In this document: one piece after another, positions 1 through 7,075 of the stretch
How positions within the stretch are numbered: the stretch's first letter is position 1
How the letters are laid out: every line of letters begins with the position of its first letter
Source: an uncultured Phocaeicola sp.
Lineage (GTDB): Bacteria > Bacteroidota > Bacteroidia > Bacteroidales > Bacteroidaceae
Direction of reading: 5' to 3'
Assembly (NCBI GenBank): GCA_944321335.1
Contig: CALUKX010000002.1
Span: 62,001 to 126,000, forward strand
Length of the DNA stretch: 64,000 nt
The notes under the pieces: model-generated
What the model saw: only the letters and a program-made list of their open reading frames with translations
The model's database searches: none
Told to the model about the DNA's origin: nothing
Position numbers and translations under genes: made by a program

Positions 1-1515
1 GGTGGCGGCGATAACGGCTACCATCAGATGATTGGAGATGAATCCTTGCTTAAAGAGATGCGTTTCCACAATGAAATGAAGACAGCTATGGTAAAGAATG
101 CAGCCATTACGGAGGTGCTTAATCAGGTAAACTGGAACAAAACCCAAGATGGCGGTGCATCGGTAATCGACGGTTCGGACGGTTCGGACATTCTGAATGT
201 ATTCGACCGTACAATCTATGCTATTCTTGGCGGTACTAACGCCAAGTATGAACGATTTATCGTCAGTGATGAACCGTTCAGCTATGACGGTGATGTGGCC
301 GTAGCCATAACCCCGTTCGGAGAATGCCCGGATTATGCGACAGTCCTGAACAATAAATTACGTTCCATCCGTAACGACGGTGTTTCAGGAACACAGGGAA
401 CGTCCTACGGTACCAGCTTCAGCTCTGACGTATATGGCAATGGAAAGGCCGGCGGTTACCCACGTACGAACCTTAACCGATTCCAGTATGAGGCTTATGC
501 GAGAGCCAACAATGATGACAAGAACTCAAATCTCCCTTACACGATTGTAACCAATCAGGAAATCGAACTTGCACAGGCTCTTATGTTCATCGAGTTCAGA
601 ACCAAAAACCTCAACGCATGTCTGGGACATGGGCTGTCTTCAAACGCTTCGCCTACTTCTGCAAACTGGGGCAAGGTTACCGGCGTAAGATATTCTCCAT
701 CCAATGACGGGAACTATGTCTATGCTCCATTGAACAGAACCGTCTATGTGAACGGGAACAACGCCCTCAACTTCTGGCAGATCATCAACAACAATTGTCC
801 GCTGCTGAAAATCTTCGAAGCACAGCTGTCTGTTTCAAACGGTGACAGTCTGGAAGCCGTAACAGATGCCGACGGAAATCCTGTACAGGGTATTGCAGAC
901 GGCGTAATGACCGGTATCTGGACGAAACGCTTCACATTCCAAGTGAACGCCGCTACAACCAACGGTGGAGAAGCCAATAACTGGACCGTGGAAGTCGTAT
1001 TCCGTGTACCTATCTGGCGTGGACGTACCCGTTTGTGGGGCCATCTTTCACAATGGCACGGAGGTTATGAAATTCTCAACTGGTTTGACGGCACAACAAC
1101 CCACCACAAGTTGTTCCGTGCAAGAAGCGTTGCAGACCTTACCACCGATTCAGATACTGCAGCCAAGGCAAGTGCTGGTTTATTCTCATTTGAAAAGACT
1201 TATGAAGACTTGGGAGAAATGCCTACATGCGGCACATCATCCACAACTAATTGGGCAAAGGAACAGATGTGTACAAAAAAAGGTATCACTACTGCAATCG
1301 GCGGCAAGACAGGTGGAAACATGGGCACCCACGAGAACGCTGTAGTCGGTATTGCCGGACTGTCACAGGAAGGTCAGTACACCAGATGCGGGTCCCACCT
1401 CGGCGGCGGTGCGAACGACGGTAATGCCGTGCTGCGTTGGGCGCATTGCTTCGGCGCTCCGTCGCGTGCGGACACGAGCTGCGGTTCCGGCTTCCGTGTG
1501 GAGATTTCCGCTTGA
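1..1515 (+). CDS. DGR target protein with C-type-lectin-like variable C-terminus (5' end outside window)
   Basis: The reading frame is open from base 1, so the N-terminus is probably missing; the first ATG inside the window is at 28. At least 504 residues are visible. The body is rich in Gly, Asn, Thr and aromatic residues, as in phage tail-fibre or adhesin proteins. The last ~55 residues (GLSQEGQYTRCGSHLGGG and onward, with RWAHC and CGSGFRV) match the C-type-lectin fold of DGR-diversified proteins. The variable repeat fills codons up to 1500, and only four codons follow before the stop. Next downstream are a companion gene, TR and reverse transcriptase on the same strand. The likely role is receptor binding at the phage tail tip, with changing specificity; receptor and exact virion position are unknown. 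Confidence 0.88.
   Translation, partial: GGGDNGYHQMIGDESLLKEMRFHNEMKTAMVKNAAITEVLNQVNWNKTQDGGASVIDGSDGSDILNVFDRTIYAILGGTNAKYERFIVSDEPFSYDGDVAVAITPFGECPDYATVLNNKLRSIRNDGVSGTQGTSYGTSFSSDVYGNGKAGGYPRTNLNRFQYEAYARANNDDKNSNLPYTIVTNQEIELAQALMFIEFRTKNLNACLGHGLSSNASPTSANWGKVTGVRYSPSNDGNYVYAPLNRTVYVNGNNALNFWQIINNNCPLLKIFEAQLSVSNGDSLEAVTDADGNPVQGIADGVMTGIWTKRFTFQVNAATTNGGEANNWTVEVVFRVPIWRGRTRLWGHLSQWHGGYEILNWFDGTTTHHKLFRARSVADLTTDSDTAAKASAGLFSFEKTYEDLGEMPTCGTSSTTNWAKEQMCTKKGITTAIGGKTGGNMGTHENAVVGIAGLSQEGQYTRCGSHLGGGANDGNAVLRWAHCFGAPSRADTSCGSGFRVEISA
1387..1500 (+). repeat. DGR variable repeat (VR)
   Basis: These 114 nt align without gaps to 2025-2138 (offset 638). Exactly 14 positions differ: 1408, 1409, 1417, 1444, 1450, 1451, 1453, 1454, 1465, 1466, 1471, 1478, 1489 and 1494. 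Every one lies opposite an adenine in the template (9 A-to-G, 3 A-to-C, 2 A-to-T), while all 90 non-adenine positions are identical. This is the signature of adenine-specific mutagenic retrohoming. The changes alter ten residues. The last six bases, CGTGTG, are identical to TR, and homology then breaks down. Confidence 0.97.
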
Positions 1516-1550
1516 TGAAGGCCGAAACACAAGTCAAAACCGAAAACCTT

Positions 1551-1574
1551 ACCTCTTCGCTCCGGCGAAGAGGT
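1551..1574 (+). promoter_or_regulatory. Hairpin/cruciform downstream of VR
   Basis: A perfect 10-bp inverted repeat (1551-1560 with 1565-1574) closes a 4-nt loop, TCCG, 50 nt past the end of VR and 35 nt past the stop codon. No T-run follows, so it is not an obvious terminator. In the Bordetella phage BPP-1 DGR, a short-stem, 4-nt-loop hairpin just past VR is needed for efficient retrohoming; this element has the same place and shape. A 12-bp direct repeat, AAACCGAAAACC (1537-1548 and 1577-1588), flanks it on both sides. Confidence 0.75.
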
Positions 1575-1607
1575 CTAAACCGAAAACCAAAACTCATGAC
1601 GCACCCG

Positions 1608-1623
1608 AAAATCGGGCGATTTT
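1608..1623. repeat. Short palindrome before the DGR companion gene
   Basis: AAAATCG at 1608-1614 and CGATTTT at 1617-1623 form a 7-bp palindrome around GG, 37 nt before the start codon at 1660. It could be a small hairpin in the leader or part of the VR-downstream structure. No function can be assigned. Confidence 0.35.
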
Positions 1624-1659
1624 GGAACAATAGATACTAACAAATAAAAACAAACCATC

Positions 1660-1983
1660 ATGGAAAGACAAATCTATTTTGAAAACCATCCGAAACCAAT
1701 GGATTGGGGCGACAAGAAAATTGTTCCCCTGAACATCAATCAGGAAACAAACATTGAAGACGGCCAGACCAAGACCAGTTTCCGTGCCGACCTTGTTCCC
1801 AAAGTTGAACAGCCAGTAACCGTTAACAGCATCGTCGATGCGGCAATCCAATCAGAATTTGACGAAAAATCCCTGAAACGCATCATGCGTAATTTCGGGC
1901 ACAGCGACGATGAAGAGGTTTCCAGATACAAGAATTTTGTTCAGGAAATTACAGAAGCGGCGAAGGAAGCAGGCTATGAATAA
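1660..1983 (+). CDS. Small phage protein between DGR target and template
   Basis: The product has 107 residues and is charged, with no signal peptide or membrane segment. It starts MERQIYFENHPKPMDWGDK. The first half looks beta-rich (alternating FRADLVPKVEQPVTV) and the second half helical (SIVDAAIQSEFDEKSLKRIMRNF). It does not look like Avd, the basic four-helix-bundle DGR accessory protein. Short proteins of this general kind often follow tail-fibre genes in Bacteroides prophages (from memory), so a chaperone or tail-assembly role is a guess. Its place between VR and TR makes a DGR role possible. An A-rich leader precedes the ATG. Confidence 0.75.
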   Translation: MERQIYFENHPKPMDWGDKKIVPLNINQETNIEDGQTKTSFRADLVPKVEQPVTVNSIVDAAIQSEFDEKSLKRIMRNFGHSDDEEVSRYKNFVQEITEAAKEAGYE

Positions 1984-2024
1984 TCCTTAGACTGAAAAGA
2001 TAACCCAAATAGGTTGTTGATAGG

Positions 2025-2138
2025 TGCGGGTCCCACCTCGGCGGCAATGCGAACAACGGTAATGCCGTGCTGCGTTGGGCGAATTGCAACAACGCTCCGT
2101 CGAATGCGAACACGAACTGCGGTTCCAGCTTACGTGTG
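2025..2138 (+). repeat. DGR template repeat (TR)
   Basis: This is the invariant copy of the VR, lying between the companion gene and the reverse transcriptase on the same strand. It holds 24 adenines. Read in the VR frame they fall in ten AAY (Asn) codons plus one each of CAC, ACG, AGC and TTA. Fourteen of the 24 are changed in the current VR. The region should be transcribed as part of a structured non-coding RNA that the reverse transcriptase copies with errors at A. No start codon is needed; the frame open through it (to 2273) is a by-product of its coding origin. Confidence 0.97.
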
Positions 2139-2336
2139 AAAGCAGCTACACAACAAATTGGTAAATCCACCTATCAAAACCACACCAGCATGGTGAAAAA
2201 TGACAGACAATGCAACGCAACATCATTGTTGCAAACCGAGGTTGCACGCTTATTAGTAGGCGCACAGTTGTAGGTGTTCCGAAAGTTAGCGAAAAAGGCT
2301 CACACGGGCTTAGTCAGAAAAAAAGACGGAAGCTAT
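2139..2336 (+). ncRNA. Spacer between TR and reverse transcriptase, probable 3' part of DGR RNA
   Basis: In BPP-1 the template RNA extends about 140 nt past TR into a structured spacer bound by RT-Avd and used for priming. The matching stretch here holds two small hairpins: GCAACA/TGTTGC with loop TCAT (2217-2232) and CACC-AGCAT-GGTG near 2182-2194. No other gene is credible. The span is 135 nt if the RT starts at the in-frame GTG 2274, and 198 nt if it starts at ATG 2337. Function is inferred from position only. Confidence 0.5.
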
Positions 2337-3635
2337 ATGAAAAGAATAGGAAACATTTGGGAGAAATTCTGTAGCAAAGAGGTTATTCATGAAGCGATAC
2401 TGAATGCAGCAAAAGGGAAACGCAAATACCGGAAGGTAAGGAAAGCCCTTGCAAACATAGACAAGTTTACGGACCTGTTACATGAAATGCTGACCAAAAG
2501 CACGTTTATCCCATCACCGTATATCACATCAATCATGAAGACAGAATACGGTAAGGAACGGGAAATTTTCAAGCTGCCATTCTTCCCTGACCGGGTAGTC
2601 CAGCACTGCATCAGCATAGTATTGCGCCCAAGATGGAACAAAAGTTTCACATCGGACAGTTACGCCTGCCTGATAGGACGTGGCATCAACTGTAAGGAAG
2701 CCAGATACAACCTCAACAAGAAGGTAAAGAAGGCCATCGGCGAATACAAGCATGGTCCTCTATACTGTTTGAAGATGGATATAAAGAAATGCTATCCGAG
2801 CATAGACAACCAGATACTTGCCGACCTGAACAGGAGATACTGCAAGGATCCTAAGATGCTGGAGCTTCTCGACCTTCTCAACTTCAACGGTAAAGGACTT
2901 CCAATCGGTAACTTTCTCAGCCAGTTATGGATTAACATAGTCCTGACTGTACTGGACCGTTTCATCAAGGAGGTGCTGAAAGTAAAGCACTATTTCCGAT
3001 ACATGGACGACATTACACTACTCCATTCGGAGAAAGGTGTACTGAACCAATGGCAATGGCGCATCATGAATTTCCTTTGGTATGTTCTGCATCTGGAAGT
3101 GAACCAGAAAAGGCAGATATTCCCTGTCGGGAGATACCGTACCGAGCGAGGCATTGATTTCGCCGGTTATGTGTTCCGACGCAACAGTACGATGGTAAGA
3201 AAGCGCATCAAGCAGTCCTTTGCCCGTAAACGCCATTTGGAGAAGAGCGTACCAAGCTATGTAGGAATTATTCAGCATTGCGACGGAAAGAACTTGATTG
3301 AAAAGATTATAAAAAGAGATAATGATATGAACTTAGCGCAGTTAGGTATAAAGAAGATTGAACGTCCATTTGAGGGTGACAACATAAAGATTGAGGCTAT
3401 CATAGACCGCCCTATTCAGGTCCTTGACTTTGAAGTCAGACCGAGTGAGAAGAAACCAAACACCGATTATCTGAAGATGCAGATTCGGTTTGAAGGGAAG
3501 AAACGGTTTGTGGGTGGCGGCTACCAGTTTTTGTGTGAAGTGCTCAAACAAGTGAACAAGAAAGACCTTCCTTTCGATACCATCATACGCAATAAGCGAG
3601 GTTATTATTTTGAAGGAACGATAGATGAGGAATAA
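2337..3635 (+). CDS. DGR reverse transcriptase with extra C-terminal domain
   Basis: The enzyme copies the TR RNA into adenine-mutated cDNA that replaces VR. Numbered from ATG 2337 (432 residues), motif A is MDIKKCYPSI near 147-156 and the catalytic box is RYMDD near 221-225. The box IGNFLSQ near 190-196 has the GxxxSQ form typical of DGR enzymes, where most other RTs have QGxxxSP. The N-terminus, MKRIGNIWEKF, matches the usual DGR RT start, which is why ATG 2337 is preferred over the in-frame GTG at 2274 (21 residues longer). The RT core ends near residue 320. The last ~105 residues (from MNLAQLGIKKIERPF) look like a separate, beta-rich, basic domain that I do not recognise. The stop overlaps the next start as TAATG, suggesting coupled translation. 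Confidence 0.95.
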   Translation: MKRIGNIWEKFCSKEVIHEAILNAAKGKRKYRKVRKALANIDKFTDLLHEMLTKSTFIPSPYITSIMKTEYGKEREIFKLPFFPDRVVQHCISIVLRPRWNKSFTSDSYACLIGRGINCKEARYNLNKKVKKAIGEYKHGPLYCLKMDIKKCYPSIDNQILADLNRRYCKDPKMLELLDLLNFNGKGLPIGNFLSQLWINIVLTVLDRFIKEVLKVKHYFRYMDDITLLHSEKGVLNQWQWRIMNFLWYVLHLEVNQKRQIFPVGRYRTERGIDFAGYVFRRNSTMVRKRIKQSFARKRHLEKSVPSYVGIIQHCDGKNLIEKIIKRDNDMNLAQLGIKKIERPFEGDNIKIEAIIDRPIQVLDFEVRPSEKKPNTDYLKMQIRFEGKKRFVGGGYQFLCEVLKQVNKKDLPFDTIIRNKRGYYFEGTIDEE

Positions 3636-4135
3636 TGCTTATGGATGCAAGAGAAGTGACACGGGTAGGCACAAGTGTAGGTCTGACATTTTACGCAGAG
3701 ATACAGGTACTCATCTTCGATATGCGGTGGCTGATTCTGCTTTGCGTTGTCCTGATATTTGTTGATCTGAAGTTCGGGTTGGAAAATTCGCAGGTACACG
3801 GTGTAAAATGGCGAAGGTCAAGAGCATCGAGGCGTACCGTGAACAAATTCATAGATTACATGTGCTGGCTGATGTTTGCCGGCGTACTTGGCGCAGCCAT
3901 CGGAACGCCGTTGGGTATTGACCGCATAGTAATTGCTACAGTCGTTATGATACTCGCCTGTCTGAACGAGGTGGACAGCATTATCCAGAATTACTGTGAA
4001 TCGAGAGGTATAGAAGATTTCAGTCTTAGGAAGTTGCTTATATCCTTTGCACGAAAGAAAGACAAGGATTTGGGCGACGCTCTGGACGAAACATTAAAAG
4101 ACAAGAAGAAAAATGGGAATGAAGATATTGATTGA
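3635..4135 (+). CDS. Phage holin family protein
   Basis: The product has 166 residues (164 if the second ATG, at 3641, is used). Hydrophobic stretches lie near residues 31-48 (WLILLCVVLIFVDL) and at about 75-110 (YMCWLMFAGVLGAAIG, then IVIATVVMILACL). A charged tail ends in DKKKNGNEDID. This layout, and the position directly before an amidase, fit the phage_holin_4 type seen in Bacteroides prophages. Holins form lesions in the inner membrane that release or activate the endolysin. It overlaps the RT stop by one base and the amidase start by 17-23 bases, so the three genes are one transcript. Confidence 0.82.
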   Translation: MLMDAREVTRVGTSVGLTFYAEIQVLIFDMRWLILLCVVLIFVDLKFGLENSQVHGVKWRRSRASRRTVNKFIDYMCWLMFAGVLGAAIGTPLGIDRIVIATVVMILACLNEVDSIIQNYCESRGIEDFSLRKLLISFARKKDKDLGDALDETLKDKKKNGNEDID

Positions 4136-4766
4136 TAACGGACACGGTGAAAACACAGCAGGGAAAAGAAGCCCTGACGGTTCACTCCGTGAATACCTGT
4201 ATGCAAGGGAAATTGCGCAGGAAGTTGAACGACAACTTAGATTGAAAGGCTATGACGTTGAACGAATCGTCCGTGAAAACATAGACGTGAAGCTGGAGGT
4301 ACGTTCAGGCCGGGTGAATGAAATCTGCAACGAATGTGGAGCGGCAAACGTACTTCTTGTTTCAATCCACTGCAACGCAGCAGGAATGGGAGAATGGATG
4401 TCCGCAAGAGGCTGGTGCGCCTATACAAGTCCGGGAAAAACCAAGGCCGACGAACTGGCGGAATGTCTGTACGAAGCGGCAAGAATCCATCTTGAAGACT
4501 ATGCCAAGACCTTCACGGATGAAGACCGCAAAAACAAGCAGGTTCCTATCCGCACGGACTACAGCGACGGTGACGCTGATCTGGAAGCCAGATTCTGGAT
4601 GCTTAGAAAAACCAAATGTCCGGCAGTGCTGACGGAAAACCTCTTCCAAGACAATAACGACGATGTAGACTATCTTCTGTCTACAGCCGGGAGAATGACC
4701 ATCGCCAGAATCCATGTAGACGGAATCATCCGGTATATAAACAAGCTGCAAGATGAAAAGCATTGA
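4113..4766 (+). CDS. N-acetylmuramoyl-L-alanine amidase (endolysin)
   Basis: The 217-residue protein is an Amidase_3-type zinc enzyme that cuts the bond between N-acetylmuramic acid and L-alanine in peptidoglycan. Visible landmarks are the N-terminal IDNGHG (first zinc His), a Glu in the SLREYLYAREIA helix, the VSIHCNAAG block (second His) and the C-terminal LTENLF block with the catalytic Glu. There is no signal peptide, as expected if it leaves through the holin. A second ATG at 4119 (MKILIDNGHG) is an equally good start. It overlaps the holin gene upstream and the next gene by 14 bases. Confidence 0.92.
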   Translation: MGMKILIDNGHGENTAGKRSPDGSLREYLYAREIAQEVERQLRLKGYDVERIVRENIDVKLEVRSGRVNEICNECGAANVLLVSIHCNAAGMGEWMSARGWCAYTSPGKTKADELAECLYEAARIHLEDYAKTFTDEDRKNKQVPIRTDYSDGDADLEARFWMLRKTKCPAVLTENLFQDNNDDVDYLLSTAGRMTIARIHVDGIIRYINKLQDEKH

Positions 4767-5280
4767 TTGGTGGAAGATATTAAGATGGACCTTGGTCACG
4801 ATGCTATGCTGTTTCCTTCTTTTCGGAGGGAAGATACACATACAACTGGGCAGGCAGTCAGAAGGAACGGAACGTGACAGCACCACATACGTAGACACTA
4901 TACCCTTCTACTATCCTGTTCCGAAAGACAGTATAGTCATACGTTATGTGACGGCCAGACTTCCGGTAAGTTCAGGTAACAGACAACAGGAATTTATTCC
5001 AAATGACAGCAACATTGTAGCTGAAAATATTCCGGACAGTGCAGATGTGGAAATCCCCATCACGCAGAAGGTCTATAAAGACAGCGCATATACCGCCTAC
5101 ATAAGCGGCTACCGGCCTAATCTGGACAGCCTGTTTGTATTTCCGAAGACAACAGTCATACATATACGTGACAAGCCGAAAAGATTCAGTGTCGGTGTCG
5201 GTGCCGGTTACGGTGTGGGGAAACATGGTTTCACTCCATGCCTGAACGTAAGTGTACAGTACAAACTATTTGAGTTCTGA
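4753..5280 (+). CDS. Membrane-anchored spanin-like protein (DUF6808-like)
   Basis: The 175-residue product has one N-terminal transmembrane segment (WTLVTMLCCFLLFGG, residues ~13-27). A long outward-facing, beta-rich region follows, with a glycine-rich end (FSVGVGAGYGVG). Similar Bacteroides phage proteins fall in a domain of unknown function (DUF6808, from memory). Position right after holin and endolysin, plus the single-anchor topology, suggests a lysis accessory such as a spanin, but no cysteine lipobox or coiled coil is present. The role is inferred from context. Confidence 0.7.
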   Translation: MKSIDWWKILRWTLVTMLCCFLLFGGKIHIQLGRQSEGTERDSTTYVDTIPFYYPVPKDSIVIRYVTARLPVSSGNRQQEFIPNDSNIVAENIPDSADVEIPITQKVYKDSAYTAYISGYRPNLDSLFVFPKTTVIHIRDKPKRFSVGVGAGYGVGKHGFTPCLNVSVQYKLFEF

Positions 5281-5282
5281 TT

Positions 5283-6062
5283 ATGGATACAACAAAAGTA
5301 ACGCTCGAACCCTTCAATCTGGATATGGCCCTGTACGGGGCGAGCATCGGATGGAAAGAAGAATCCAACGTAATAGTAGCAACTGATTTCAGGAAGGAAT
5401 CCGAAACCGTCTATTCCTATAACGTGGACGGTGTGGAATATCATTGCGACAAGGAAGGGAAAGGCAAAGGGAACGAACACCAGCTCTATATCCTGAATAT
5501 GGGTATAGAACAGACGAAAGGGACCGCAGCCACAAGAGCCGGAGAAACAGGTGTTGAAACGATACAGATAGAGGCACTGGAGCCGAGAGAAACCTTCGCC
5601 TGTTATGCTCTGGTAGGAATCCTGAACGGAATGCCCAATGTACTCCATGCCGACAACTTCCAGATAGGAGCAGCCGTAAAGCGGAGCTTCGAGATAGCGC
5701 AGCTCATGATGCAGGAGGCAGCACGTGTACGTGCCGAAACGCCGGAAGATTCAAACCAGAAACAGGAAATAGACCTGAATCCGAAACTACTCACATCGAC
5801 CACTGACAAAATCTTGTATAACATCAACGTCAATCTTGGGAATATTTCTTCGCAGCAGAAGACACATTTCGACGACTTGAAGACAAACGGCGTAAAGATC
5901 AGCGGGACCCCGAAAGTAGATATCGCATCGGTCAGTGCATCGTCCGTACCTGTTTCCGGGAATGTGAATGTAAACAATACAATCGGAGTTACCGGCAGTG
6001 TAACTGTAACCAATACAGTAGATGTGAATGTAACCAACTTTCCTGAAGAATCAGGAAGCTAA
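5283..6062 (+). CDS. Phage structural/fibre-like protein, unknown
   Basis: The 259-residue protein has three parts. The first ~110 residues form a beta-rich domain, followed by a helical stretch (FEIAQLMMQEAARVRAET, ~139-156). A C-terminal repeat region of alternating Val/Asn/Thr (SGNVNVNNTIGVTGSVTVTN) looks like a short fibre or beta-helix. No family is recognised. It starts two bases after the preceding stop and is followed 11 bases later by the first of three paralogous genes, so it belongs to the same late operon. A virion decoration or tail role is a guess. Confidence 0.7.
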   Translation: MDTTKVTLEPFNLDMALYGASIGWKEESNVIVATDFRKESETVYSYNVDGVEYHCDKEGKGKGNEHQLYILNMGIEQTKGTAATRAGETGVETIQIEALEPRETFACYALVGILNGMPNVLHADNFQIGAAVKRSFEIAQLMMQEAARVRAETPEDSNQKQEIDLNPKLLTSTTDKILYNINVNLGNISSQQKTHFDDLKTNGVKISGTPKVDIASVSASSVPVSGNVNVNNTIGVTGSVTVTNTVDVNVTNFPEESGS

Positions 6063-6073
6063 CAAGTAGACGT

Positions 6074-6523
6074 ATGAAACAGATAGTATTTACAATCGGA
6101 AAGGAAAACGTGTACAACGAAGTGGCCAAGACCACCAGCTACACGGGCGCAAAGATGGATGACGAAGACGCATACGACAGAATTTTCACCACCGATTCTG
6201 ACCGGGAAATGCTGGAACGGTTCTGGAACGAGAGCAAGAACACCATTACAGGAAGCCTGAAAAAATTTCTTGTGGACGAAACGGAATCAGAAGGATCCTA
6301 TACACTGACACTGGAATTATCGTCGGCATTCGACGAAACCTTGGTGGAAAGCATGGAGAGAAGCCTGTTCAGTTTCTTTGTAATGAACATCACCTCCAAG
6401 TGGTACACGTTCACCAACAAGAAAGAGGCAACCGACTATGCGGCAGGAGCCGCCTCGAACGTGGAGGACATCATGCGTAAGGCATACTTCAAGAAGAAGC
6501 CCCAGCGTCCGACGTATAATTAA
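6074..6523 (+). CDS. Late phage protein, first of three tandem paralogues
   Basis: The 149-residue product ends in FTNKKEATDYAAGAAS, a helix, and KKPQRPTYN. The next gene has the same layout (TEWFTITNKADAADYL, helix, TRPTYN). Shared points are an N-terminal stretch before a variable acidic loop, a central GSLKKFL-like helix, a conserved [W][FY]T[FI]TNK block, and the closing RPTYN. Function is unknown. Neighbours suggest a virion or assembly component. Confidence 0.78.
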   Translation: MKQIVFTIGKENVYNEVAKTTSYTGAKMDDEDAYDRIFTTDSDREMLERFWNESKNTITGSLKKFLVDETESEGSYTLTLELSSAFDETLVESMERSLFSFFVMNITSKWYTFTNKKEATDYAAGAASNVEDIMRKAYFKKKPQRPTYN

Positions 6524-6549
6524 GGAACTAACCTAAAACATTTCAGACT

Positions 6550-7062
6550 ATGGCAGAGAACAAGAAAACATTGACAGTGACCCAAGAGGTAAAAGAACTG
6601 ATGTATGACATCATGAACAAAGCCTACCTGACAGGACAAGCCCGTGAAGCGGGAGGAATGGGATATGAGGCAAGCTCAAACATGCAGGCCTCGGAAGATA
6701 ACGAGAACAGCTACCAGATCAGACGTAGCATTGCCAACGCATTCAGCAGCCTAAAGAGCTTGCTCGGTGAATATCTGGATGAGGACAAGACCACCTCTGA
6801 CAACATCATCGCCAAGGAGATTGACAATGACGGGCGGTTGGTGCTGGCATTCAAGCTGCCCTCCAACTACAACAACGCATCGGCAGACAGCTTAGGTAAC
6901 GGCATACACTCCTATCTGGTGGATATGGCACTTACCGAATGGTTCACAATCACCAACAAGGCAGATGCAGCAGACTACCTGAACCACTCAACAGCCAGCC
7001 TTGAGATTGTGAAACGTGCCTTGTACAAAAGAAGCCGACCTACACGTCCGACCTACAACTAA
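6550..7062 (+). CDS. Late phage protein, second of three tandem paralogues
   Basis: The 170-residue product is clearly related to its upstream neighbour: WFTITNK near residue 134-140, a terminal helix, then RPTRPTYN at the C-terminus. It begins with KELMYDIMNKAYLTGQA, which lines up with KDLLYDIENIAYVQGDV in the third copy. There is no signal peptide or membrane segment. Function is unknown. It starts 26 bases after the first copy. Confidence 0.8.
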   Translation: MAENKKTLTVTQEVKELMYDIMNKAYLTGQAREAGGMGYEASSNMQASEDNENSYQIRRSIANAFSSLKSLLGEYLDEDKTTSDNIIAKEIDNDGRLVLAFKLPSNYNNASADSLGNGIHSYLVDMALTEWFTITNKADAADYLNHSTASLEIVKRALYKRSRPTRPTYN

Positions 7063-7075
7063 AAGCCTATGAGTT

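Noticed and set aside
1551..1574. Hairpin after the DGR target gene as a terminator
   Set aside because: No T-run follows and genes continue on the same strand; the DGR homing hairpin explains it better.
2067..2273. Open frame across TR and spacer (68 codons)
   Set aside because: It is the template's coding shadow: TR keeps the VR frame because it was copied from it. It ends directly before the RT frame and has no independent support.
4753..5280. Calling this a proven spanin
   Set aside because: Context fits, but neither a lipobox nor a coiled coil is present; kept as spanin-like only.
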